A stretch of DNA of 5,386 bases from Thioalkalivibrio sp. (GTDB taxonomy: Bacteria > Pseudomonadota > Gammaproteobacteria > Ectothiorhodospirales > Ectothiorhodospiraceae), in NCBI GenBank assembly GCA_007136145.1, contig SLHN01000097.1, forward strand, positions 1 to 5,386, written 5' to 3'. The notes beneath the pieces were generated by a model. It saw only the letters and a program-made list of their open reading frames with translations. It made no database searches and had not been told where the DNA came from. Position numbers and translations under genes: made by a program. Of the stretch, positions 1 through 5,386 are shown in pieces. How positions within the stretch are numbered: the first letter of the stretch is position 1; the number at the start of each line of letters is the position of its first letter.

Positions 1-557
1 GAGCGCAGGCGCCGCAGTCGCTCGAGAGGGTCGTCTTCCTCCAGTAGTTGCTGCTTGATGCCAAGATCCAGCGGCAAGAGTTCTGTCAGCCGCCCTGCCA
101 CCCATGCGGAATCGCCGACCCTGCGCTCCAGGTGCGACCAGGGCGCGCCCAACTGATCCAGAAGCCGTTCCAGAAGACCAGCCAACGACGAAAATTCGAG
201 GGGCAGTTCCAGGGCAGGCCACTCCTCGACCGCTTCCACCCGCCCGACCAGCAGACCGTCCGGCCGGCGTTCGTGCGAGACCACTCTCACTCTCTCGCGT
301 CCGCAGGCCAGGATCCCCAGCAATCCATCCGGCCGTTGCTCCCAATCGATCACTTCCGCACGCGTTCCCAGCGTTGAAAACCGCGCCTCGGCCGAAGTCT
401 CGATACCCTCGCGAATCGAGAGCACCACGAAGCCACCACCCTCGCCGCGGAGGCATTCCCGAATCATGTCGATATAACGCGTCTCGAAGATTCGAAGCGG
501 TAGCAGACCCTCGGGAAACAGCACAGTGTTCAGTGGAAACAGTGGGATGGAATTCAT
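1..557 (-). CDS. Stand-alone LON substrate-binding-domain protein (3' end cut by window edge)
   Basis: This frame has no stop before the left edge; 185 codons are visible from an ATG at 557. The protein opens with IPLFPLNTVLFPEG (residues 4-17), followed by LRIFETRYIDM (21-31), the hallmark of short bacterial proteins made only of the Lon N-terminal domain. Later come GTRAEV (64-69), W72, DGLLGI (77-82), and WVAGRLTELLPL (152-163) in the helical end of the domain. Genuine Lon proteases start differently and continue into an AAA+ ATPase and Ser-Lys protease; by family habit this one should stop soon after residue 185, though that lies outside the window. The family is thought to bind polypeptides; its cellular job is poorly known and no catalytic residues are expected. 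It starts 5 bases after the ubiX stop with only a weak ribosome site (GTGGGTG), so it probably depends on read-through translation from ubiX. Identity is secure; function is not. Confidence 0.9.
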   Translation of the reverse strand, partial: MNSIPLFPLNTVLFPEGLLPLRIFETRYIDMIRECLRGEGGGFVVLSIREGIETSAEARFSTLGTRAEVIDWEQRPDGLLGILACGRERVRVVSHERRPDGLLVGRVEAVEEWPALELPLEFSSLAGLLERLLDQLGAPWSHLERRVGDSAWVAGRLTELLPLDLGIKQQLLEEDDPLERLRRLR

Positions 558-562
558 CGGTT

Positions 563-1189
563 CTAAACACCCACGCCGGTTGATGGGCCACCCCAGCGCG
601 GCACCAGTTCATGGGTGATGTCCAGGTGGTCGAGGATGCGGGCCACCATGAAATCGATCATGTCATCGAGTGTTCGTGGTCTATGATAGAAGGCCGGATT
701 GGCGGGCATGATCACCGCACCCATGCGCGCAAGCCTCAGCATGTTTTCGAGATGCACCTCGGAAAAAGGTGTCTCACGTACGACCAACAGCAGTTGTCGC
801 CGTTCCTTGAGCACGACATCGGCAGCCCGTTCGATCAGGCTGCGGGAGGCCCCACTTGCGACGGCAGCCAAGGTGGCGGTGGAACAGGGACACACGATCA
901 TCGCTCGCGGGACCGCCGATCCGCTCGCCACCGGAGCCGTCCATTGCTCCGGACCATAACACTGGATCTGGCCCGGACCGGCCTGGAAGCGCTCACTGAA
1001 GAATCGGCCGATCTCTACCGGACGGCCGGGGACCGATAGGTCGGTCTCGAGCCCGAGGACGACCTGGGCCGGACGGGAAAGCATCAGGTGGATCGGTACT
1101 CCGGCCGATACCAGGCATTCCAGGAGACGGATACCGTATTGAACTCCGGAAGCTCCGGTCAGCGCCAAAGCGACGTCAGGGGACTTCAT
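563..1189 (-). CDS. ubiX: UbiX flavin prenyltransferase
   Basis: UbiX joins dimethylallyl monophosphate to FMN, making the prenylated flavin cofactor used by the UbiD decarboxylase in ubiquinone synthesis; it is a cytoplasmic homododecamer. From the ATG at 1189 the protein is 208 residues, the usual size. Visible active-site and flavin-site motifs are TGASG (11-15), GLETD with E48, CPCST (100-104), IERAADV with R121, VVRET with R138 and E139, FYHRP with Y168, and R184. These match the catalytic residues of Pseudomonas UbiX, shifted by one. The frame could extend upstream to an ATG at 1222 or a TTG at 1237, but the 1189 start puts the first beta strand (VALALTGASG) where the family has it, and GAGAG lies 7 bases upstream. 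This start overlaps the end of mpl by 14 bases, so the two are likely cotranscribed. No ubiD is present in the window. An mpl-ubiX pairing also occurs in Pseudomonas, as I recall. Confidence 0.96.
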   Translation of the reverse strand: MKSPDVALALTGASGVQYGIRLLECLVSAGVPIHLMLSRPAQVVLGLETDLSVPGRPVEIGRFFSERFQAGPGQIQCYGPEQWTAPVASGSAVPRAMIVCPCSTATLAAVASGASRSLIERAADVVLKERRQLLLVVRETPFSEVHLENMLRLARMGAVIMPANPAFYHRPRTLDDMIDFMVARILDHLDITHELVPRWGGPSTGVGV

Positions 1190-2558
1190 GCCACCGCTCT
1201 CTGAGCCGCGCCAGTAACGCATGGTGGATGCCACCAAATCCGCCGTTGCTCATGATCACAACCCAGTCGCCAGGACGCGCATTGTCAGCGGTCGCCGCCG
1301 CAAGCTCGTCGATCCCGCTCGCCATGTGAAGGCGGGGCCCAAGTGTTCGCGAAAGCGCATCCGGCGACCAACCAAGCGCGTCCGGCCGGAACAGGAAGAC
1401 CCGGTCGGCGGTATCGAGCGACCCGCCCAGCGTCTCGGCGTGCACACCCATGCGCATCGTGTTGGAACGCAACTCCAGCAGCACCAGCAGGCGGCTGGCC
1501 TCAGGCATTGCCGCGCGCAAACCGCTCAGGGTTGCCTGAATCGCAGTCGGGTGATGCGCGAAATCGTCGATCACCCGCACGCCGTTGACCTCTCCACGCA
1601 ACTCCTGACGTCTGCGTACTCCGCCAAAAGCGGCCAGTGTAGGGATACTCTGCTCCAGCGGCACACCCGCATGCCTGGCAGCACCCAGTGCCGCAAGGGC
1701 ATTGGCCATGTTGTGTTCGCCTGTCAGCGCCCACGCCACCATACCCACCGAATGCCCATTGCTCCGGACATCGAAGCGGGAGGCCTCGGCATTCAGCGCC
1801 TTCGCGGTCAGCTCGGCTGGTGCAGTCACCGCATAATGCCGCACAGGTGTCCAGCAGCCCTGCGCCAGGACCCGCTGCAACGCCGGACAGTCGGCATTGA
1901 CTAGGATCTGGCCCTGCCCGGGCACGGTGCGCACCAAATGATGAAATTGCCGCTCGATCGATGCCATATCCGGATAGATATCGGCATGATCATATTCGAG
2001 ATTGTTCAACACCAGGGTTCGTGGACGGTAGTGCACGAACTTGGCTCTTTTGTCGAAGAATGCACAATCGTACTCATCGGCTTCGATCACGAAGAACGGA
2101 GAACCGCCCAGACGTGCGCTCACCTCGAAATCGCGGGGTACACCGCCGATCAGAAAACCAGGATCCAGTCCAGCGGCATCGAGCAGAAATGCGAGCATGC
2201 TCGCGGTAGTGGTCTTGCCATGCGTACCCGCGACCGCCAGCACCCAGCGATCCCTCAGGATGTGTTCAGCCAGCCACTGTGGACCCGAAACGTACGCGGA
2301 CCCACGGTCGAGCATCGCCTCGACGACGGGCAGCCCGCGCCGCATCACATTGCCGACGACGACCAGTGCATCTTCCGGCAGATCCTCCGGCCGATAACCT
2401 TCGTGAAAGGGAATGCCCGCCTGCCGCAATTGCCCGTCCATTGGCGGATAAAGCCCCTCGTCGGCACCGGACACGCGCACCCCCGACGCGGCCGCAAGCT
2501 GTGCCAGCCCGCCCATGAACGTGCCACCGATCCCGAGCACATGGATCGGACGCGTCAT
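1176..2558 (-). CDS. mpl: UDP-MurNAc:tripeptide ligase Mpl (peptidoglycan recycling)
   Basis: Mpl is a cytoplasmic Mur-family ligase that uses ATP to attach the recovered tripeptide L-Ala-gamma-D-Glu-meso-DAP to UDP-MurNAc, so that old wall peptide re-enters peptidoglycan synthesis. The protein is 460 residues, close to the 457 of E. coli. The N-terminal Rossmann-like domain has GIGGTFMGG (9-17). The central ATP domain has the P-loop GTHGKTTTA (111-119), EADEYD (159-164), LNNLEYDHADIY (184-195) and TGEHNMAN (279-286). The C-terminal domain has GVRRRQE (313-319), DDFAHHPTA (331-339), LRSNTMRMG (363-371) and SNGGFGGIHH (437-446). GTFMGG, the EYDHADIY form and RSNTMRMG separate Mpl from MurC, the main alternative. 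The ATG at 2558 overlaps the upstream stop as ATGA with only a weak ribosome site, implying translational coupling to the membrane-protein gene. No damage is seen. Confidence 0.97.
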   Translation of the reverse strand: MTRPIHVLGIGGTFMGGLAQLAAASGVRVSGADEGLYPPMDGQLRQAGIPFHEGYRPEDLPEDALVVVGNVMRRGLPVVEAMLDRGSAYVSGPQWLAEHILRDRWVLAVAGTHGKTTTASMLAFLLDAAGLDPGFLIGGVPRDFEVSARLGGSPFFVIEADEYDCAFFDKRAKFVHYRPRTLVLNNLEYDHADIYPDMASIERQFHHLVRTVPGQGQILVNADCPALQRVLAQGCWTPVRHYAVTAPAELTAKALNAEASRFDVRSNGHSVGMVAWALTGEHNMANALAALGAARHAGVPLEQSIPTLAAFGGVRRRQELRGEVNGVRVIDDFAHHPTAIQATLSGLRAAMPEASRLLVLLELRSNTMRMGVHAETLGGSLDTADRVFLFRPDALGWSPDALSRTLGPRLHMASGIDELAAATADNARPGDWVVIMSNGGFGGIHHALLARLRERWHEVP

Positions 2559-3079
2559 GCAGACGTCAATCCGAGTGCCAACTGGGTCACCACGCTGGAC
2601 AGGATCAGGAATCCCAGTGCGATGGCGACCCCGGACATCCGCCCGGCGAGATCAAGGGAGTTCTGCAGCACATGGCCGAACACCAGCAGCAGCCATACAA
2701 GAAGACCCAGGTAGGCAATGATGGATGGCGCCGAAACCTGTTCCTGTGCAAAATCCGGGGGCAAGGCCCAAAGGAGCACCGCCATCACCAACCCCAACAG
2801 AGCACTGGTCCCAACCAAGGCGATATAGGTCTGCAGCCAGCGCGCGGTCAGACCCTTCAGCCCCAGAAGCGTGAGCACGAACAGATACAGCACCGCGAGA
2901 TCGAGCGCACTCAGGAAAATACTGGTGGCAGCACCGTGCATCGGAGCCGCGACGAGCACCCCGGTGACCACGGACAAACCCATCCAGAAGACCAGAATCC
3001 CCTGATCCGCGGGGAGGTCCTGAGGGCCACGGCGCAACCGGAGGATTTCGAGCATCGGGACAACGGTGTGCAGACTCAC
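2555..3079 (-). CDS. Unrecognised five-helix inner-membrane protein
   Basis: I do not recognise this 174-residue protein. A short amphipathic N-terminus containing LEILRLRRGPQDLPAD (10-25) is followed by five hydrophobic stretches at about 27-46, 52-75, 83-106, 118-140 and 148-171. Loops are short, with few charges beyond the basic N-terminus, K75/R80 and D143/R147. There is no signal-peptidase site, no cysteine and no recognisable catalytic motif, so a helical bundle in the cytoplasmic membrane is the best description. Size and topology recall small Yip1-type membrane proteins, but that is only a resemblance. The start is a GTG at 3079 that overlaps the mlaA stop as GTGA; AGGAG sits 8 bases upstream, whereas the in-frame ATG at 3055 has no such site. 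It ends in an ATGA overlap with mpl. Tight coupling to an outer-membrane lipid gene and a wall-recycling gene suggests an envelope role, which is inference from position only. Confidence 0.88.
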   Translation of the reverse strand: MSLHTVVPMLEILRLRRGPQDLPADQGILVFWMGLSVVTGVLVAAPMHGAATSIFLSALDLAVLYLFVLTLLGLKGLTARWLQTYIALVGTSALLGLVMAVLLWALPPDFAQEQVSAPSIIAYLGLLVWLLLVFGHVLQNSLDLAGRMSGVAIALGFLILSSVVTQLALGLTSA

Positions 3080-3876
3080 AACCCGCTCTCCTCCCGCTCC
3101 ATGGCCTCGAGCGCCTCCAGCTCATCGAGTTCATCCAACTCATCCAGCCAGCGTTCGTCGCTCACCGGTTCACCATCACGCACAAGAAACTCCCTGCGCT
3201 GCAACCACACGTCGCGCATTACAGCGTATCGGTCTTCGGACATCGTTGCCAGCGCCGCCTCGGTCGAAAGAAGGCCGGCACGGGTATCGATAACATCCAG
3301 GACGAACAGCGCTTGCCAGTGCTTGCGGAGCTGCCGTCCATGGCTGAACGAGTAGTTGCGGGGATGGGTGTAGAAGTCGACGACGAGCGCGGGAGCATCG
3401 CGCACGGTGCTCGGACCCCAGAACGGGATTTGCAGATAGGGTCCCGAGGGCACCCCCCAGGCACCCAATGTCTGTCCGAAATCCTCATTGTTCTTGGCCA
3501 GCCCCATCGGACTGGCGACGTCGATCAGGCCAAGCAGGCCAAAACTGGTATTGAAGAGAACGCGTGACGTGTCGGAAGCCGCGTCGTGGAACTTGCCCTG
3601 AAGGACGTTGTTGAACGCCACCCTTACGTCATCCAGGTTGGAAAAGAAATTGCCCACCCCGGTGCGTACCGGTCGCGGCAGTTCCGAGTAAGCCTCGGCG
3701 GTGGGTTTCAGAATCGCTCGATCCAGTCCATCGTTGAAGGCGAAGACCGCACGGTTGTAGCGTTCGAAGGGATCGGACGGATCCCGGTCCTCCGACGGAA
3801 CACTCGCGCACCCCGCCAGGCCCGCGATAGCCAGTGCCACGAACGTGCGGGTCAGGGAAGCGTGCGATAGCGTCAT
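3076..3876 (-). CDS. mlaA: MlaA outer-membrane lipoprotein (VacJ family)
   Basis: MlaA sits in the outer membrane with porins and removes misplaced phospholipids from the outer leaflet, passing them to the periplasmic carrier MlaC and the MlaFEDB transporter. From the ATG at 3876 the product is 266 residues: a signal peptide (R10, hydrophobic 11-22), lipobox LAGC with C23 as the lipidated residue, and A24 at +2, consistent with outer-membrane sorting. The family core follows: DPFERYNRAVFAFND (35-49), PRPVRTGVGNFFSNL (68-82), FNTSFGLLGLIDVA (108-121), EDFGQTLGAWGVPSGPYLQIP (131-151, the diagnostic block) and GPSTVRD (154-160). An upstream in-frame ATG at 3945 would bury the signal peptide and has no ribosome site; 3876 has GAGGT 7 bases upstream. 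The C-terminus is longer than in E. coli (251 residues) and carries an acidic LDE/LEA tail. No mlaB-F genes are in the window. Its stop overlaps the next gene by 4 bases. Confidence 0.96.
   Translation of the reverse strand: MTLSHASLTRTFVALAIAGLAGCASVPSEDRDPSDPFERYNRAVFAFNDGLDRAILKPTAEAYSELPRPVRTGVGNFFSNLDDVRVAFNNVLQGKFHDAASDTSRVLFNTSFGLLGLIDVASPMGLAKNNEDFGQTLGAWGVPSGPYLQIPFWGPSTVRDAPALVVDFYTHPRNYSFSHGRQLRKHWQALFVLDVIDTRAGLLSTEAALATMSEDRYAVMRDVWLQRREFLVRDGEPVSDERWLDELDELDELEALEAMEREESGL
3088..3092 (-). promoter_or_regulatory. Ribosome binding site fixing the GTG start of the membrane protein
   Basis: AGGAG (within GGGAGGAG) lies 8 bases before the GTG at 3079, inside the last codons of mlaA. 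It supports the GTG rather than the in-frame ATG at 3055, which lacks an upstream purine-rich site. Confidence 0.75.
3103..3147 (-). repeat. Nine-base in-frame tandem repeat in the mlaA tail
   Basis: Five consecutive nine-base units encode LDE, LDE, LDE, LEA, LEA (MlaA residues 244-258). The three LDE units differ mostly at wobble positions (for example CTGGATGAG, TTGGATGAA, CTCGATGAG), so they are old or under selection at the protein level, not a fresh slippage product. The residues would form an acidic helix next to the C-terminus, outside the conserved MlaA core. Confidence 0.8.
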
Positions 3877-3883
3877 GGTGCGG

Positions 3884-3888
3884 ACCTC
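3884..3888 (-). promoter_or_regulatory. Ribosome binding site supporting the mlaA start
   Basis: GAGGT lies 7 bases before the ATG at 3876. The longer in-frame alternative at 3945 has no comparable site, so this motif, together with the signal peptide position, decides the start. Confidence 0.65.
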
Positions 3889-4047
3889 GGTTACTGGACT
3901 GATCGGCTCAAACGGCACGAACGTCGAACGGGCGTTGCCGAGCATGCGGTTCGGTACGTGCGGAGTCCGTGTTCGCTAAATGGACCGTCGCGGTGGGAAT
4001 TCATCGGATATCGCTCCCCATTGGGGCCATCATTCCCCGGAAGCGCA

Positions 4048-4067
4048 AGCCGTCGGTCTCGACGGCT
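4048..4067 (-). terminator. Hairpin downstream of argG, possible weak terminator
   Basis: AGCCGTCG and CGACGGCT form a perfect 8-base-pair stem around a 4-base loop (AGAC on the minus strand), 65 bases after the argG stop. Read in the argG direction it is followed by TTGCGCTTCC, not a proper T-run, so intrinsic termination would be weak. It could equally be an RNA 3'-end stabiliser or a chance GC-rich palindrome. Confidence 0.3.
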
Positions 4068-4131
4068 CCGCAAGGCATTCGGTCGGCCGGGATATCGGCG
4101 CAGGGCCGGCGGACCCGGGAAACGGAGATAT

Positions 4132-5358
4132 TCAACCCTGTGACCGGTTGCGGCTCGCCGCGATCCGCAGTCGCAGCGCGTTGAGTTTGATGAAGCCCGC
4201 GGCATCCTTCTGGTCGAAGGCGCCGGCATCCTCCTCGAAGGTGGCGATCGCGTCGTCGAATAAGCTGTCGGACTCCGACCGCCGCCCAGCCACGATGACA
4301 TTGCCTTTGTAGAGACGCAGACGGACCGAACCGTTGACCACCGACTGGGTATGGTCGATCGCAGCCTGCAGCATGCGCCGCTCCGGGCTCCACCAGTAGC
4401 CGTTGTAGATCAGGCTGGCATAGCGCGGCATCAGTTCGTCCTTCAAGTGGGCCACTTCGCGGTCCAGCGTCAGGGACTCCAGCGCCCGCCGGGCCCTGAG
4501 AAGAATCGTGCCACCGGGGGTTTCGTAGCAACCGCGGGACTTCATGCCAACATAGCGGTTCTCGACCAGATCCAGGCGCCCGATGCCGTTCTCGCCGCCG
4601 ATCCGGTTCAATTCGGCCAGCAGTTGTCCCGGGCTCAGTGGCATGCCGTTCAGGCTCACGGGGTCGCCGCGTTCGAAACCGATCTCCAGGATGGACGATT
4701 CGTCCGGTGCCTGCTCGGGGGAAACCGTCCAGCGCCACATGTCCTCCTCGGCCTCGGTCCATGGATCCTCAAGCGGACCACCCTCGTAGGAAATATGGAG
4801 CAGGTTAGCGTCCATGGAATACGGCGACTTCTTGCCCTGCTTGGCAAAGTCCACCGGGATGCCATGCTGCTCGGCGTAGGCCATCAGGCGCTCACGCGAC
4901 GTCAGGTCCCACTCCCGCCAAGGCGCGATGACCTGGATCCCCGGCTTCAGCGCATAAGCGCCCAACTCGAACCGGACCTGATCGTTGCCCTTGCCGGTCG
5001 CGCCGTGTGCGATGGCATCGGCCCCGGTCTCGTTCGCGATCTCCACCAGTCTGCGCGCGATCAGCGGTCGGGCAATCGAGGTCCCCAACAGGTATTCACC
5101 CTCGTACAGGGTGTTGGCGCGAAACATCGGGAACACGTAATCGCGCACGAATTCCTCGCGCAGATCCTCGATATAGATCTGCTTCACCCCCATCGCCTCG
5201 GCCTTGGCCCGAGCGGGCTCGACCTCCTCGCCCTGACCAAGATCAGCGGTGAAGGTGATCACCTCGCAGCCGTACTTGTCCTGCAGCCACTTGAGGATCA
5301 CGGACGTATCCAACCCGCCGGAGTAGGCCAGCACGACGCGGGAAATCTTGGCACTCAT
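4132..5358 (-). CDS. argG: Argininosuccinate synthase
   Basis: ArgG condenses citrulline with aspartate using ATP, giving argininosuccinate, AMP and pyrophosphate: the penultimate step of arginine synthesis, in the cytoplasm. The protein has 408 residues, typical of the roughly 400-residue bacterial class and shorter than the E. coli type. The nucleotide-binding PP-loop is AYSGGLDTS (11-19), with TADLGQGEE at 37-45. Substrate-site blocks follow: YEGEYLLGTSIARP (85-98), HGATGKGNDQVRFE (118-131), SPYSMDANLLHISYEGG (178-194), then RYVGMKSRG and CYETPGG farther on. The ATG at 5358 has AAGGA 8 bases upstream and places the PP-loop at the usual distance from the N-terminus. The next gene lies 255 bases downstream on the same strand. 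The gene upstream and any arginine-repressor site are outside the window. Intact, with nothing unusual. Confidence 0.98.
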   Translation of the reverse strand: MSAKISRVVLAYSGGLDTSVILKWLQDKYGCEVITFTADLGQGEEVEPARAKAEAMGVKQIYIEDLREEFVRDYVFPMFRANTLYEGEYLLGTSIARPLIARRLVEIANETGADAIAHGATGKGNDQVRFELGAYALKPGIQVIAPWREWDLTSRERLMAYAEQHGIPVDFAKQGKKSPYSMDANLLHISYEGGPLEDPWTEAEEDMWRWTVSPEQAPDESSILEIGFERGDPVSLNGMPLSPGQLLAELNRIGGENGIGRLDLVENRYVGMKSRGCYETPGGTILLRARRALESLTLDREVAHLKDELMPRYASLIYNGYWWSPERRMLQAAIDHTQSVVNGSVRLRLYKGNVIVAGRRSESDSLFDDAIATFEEDAGAFDQKDAAGFIKLNALRLRIAASRNRSQG

Positions 5359-5366
5359 TCTCTCAA

Positions 5367-5371
5367 TCCTT
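5367..5371 (-). promoter_or_regulatory. Ribosome binding site of argG
   Basis: AAGGA lies 8 bases before the ATG at 5358, a standard spacing, and confirms the start. Only 28 bases upstream of argG are visible, so no promoter or operator can be judged. Confidence 0.75.
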
Positions 5372-5386
5372 TTCCGATACTCGTCA

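Larger units (their letters stand above)
3877..4131. other. Intergenic region between argG and mlaA
   Basis: This 255-base gap is the only sizeable stretch without a confident gene. It should hold the argG transcript end and the promoter of the mlaA-to-LON cluster. I see one good hairpin (4048-4067), a smaller CCCC-ATT-GGGG inverted repeat (4016-4026), and a 37-codon frame on the minus strand (3891-4004) preceded by GGGGAG. I could not find a convincing sigma-70 -35/-10 pair, a riboswitch or a tRNA. Confidence 0.7.

Noticed and set aside
104..583. Plus-strand frames opposite the LON-domain gene (48-377, 104-583)
   Set aside because: The minus-strand frame matches the LON family throughout; the plus-strand translations are Arg/Pro-rich shadows.
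1221..3355. Long plus-strand open frames (1221-1904, 1938-2714, 2672-3355)
   Set aside because: They lie antisense to mpl, the membrane protein and mlaA, have low-complexity Arg/Pro/His/Gln-rich translations with no recognisable motif, and are the usual by-product of high-GC coding sequence.
3918..3931. Short direct repeat CGAACGT/CGAACGG in the spacer upstream of mlaA
   Set aside because: Only two 6-base copies in GC-rich sequence, with no promoter element positioned next to them; not distinguishable from chance.
3996..4007. Twelve-base word GGAATTCATCGG shared with 549-560
   Set aside because: In a window this long about one chance 12-base repeat is expected; both cover an ATGAATTCC, but nothing around them matches.
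4016..4026. CCCC-ATT-GGGG inverted repeat
   Set aside because: A four-base stem is too short to be called a terminator or operator on its own.
4001..4762. 253-codon minus-strand frame overlapping argG
   Set aside because: It is an out-of-frame reading of the argG 3' half and spacer, rich in Arg/Gly/Pro, while argG itself is intact with all family motifs.

Overview
The window looks like ordinary chromosome from a high-GC (roughly 60% by eye) gammaproteobacterium. The supporting evidence is a murein-tripeptide ligase (Mpl, mostly beta/gamma-proteobacterial), MlaA of the outer-membrane lipid-asymmetry system, and UbiX, which tracks residue for residue with the Pseudomonas protein as I remember it. 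A Chromatiales-like or Pseudomonas-like relative would fit, but the sequence alone does not settle genus. All six recognisable genes lie on the minus strand, so the window reads right to left.

Layout in the direction of transcription: (1) argG (argininosuccinate synthase, arginine biosynthesis), complete, with a clear Shine-Dalgarno just inside the right edge. (2) A 255-base gap holding a short hairpin and a doubtful 37-codon reading frame, the only sizeable non-coding stretch. (3) mlaA, an outer-membrane lipoprotein with an acidic LDE/LEA-repeat tail. (4) An unrecognised five-helix membrane protein starting at GTG. (5) mpl, peptidoglycan tripeptide recycling. (6) ubiX, prenylated-FMN synthase for ubiquinone biosynthesis. 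(7) A stand-alone LON substrate-binding-domain protein, cut by the left edge.

Genes 3 to 7 are packed like one transcription unit: mlaA/membrane protein overlap by 4 bases (GTGA), membrane protein/mpl by 4 (ATGA), mpl/ubiX by 14, and ubiX/LON are 5 apart. The first three are, or probably are, envelope proteins: lipid asymmetry, an unknown membrane protein, and wall recycling. UbiX serves respiratory quinone synthesis through a UbiD decarboxylase that is not in the window.

I see no mobile element, CRISPR array, tRNA, rRNA or phage gene, and nothing that amounts to a new defence or mobile system. The most interesting item is the unknown five-helix protein coupled on both sides to envelope genes. 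Several start codons lie downstream of the longest possible frame, and the likely starts are given.
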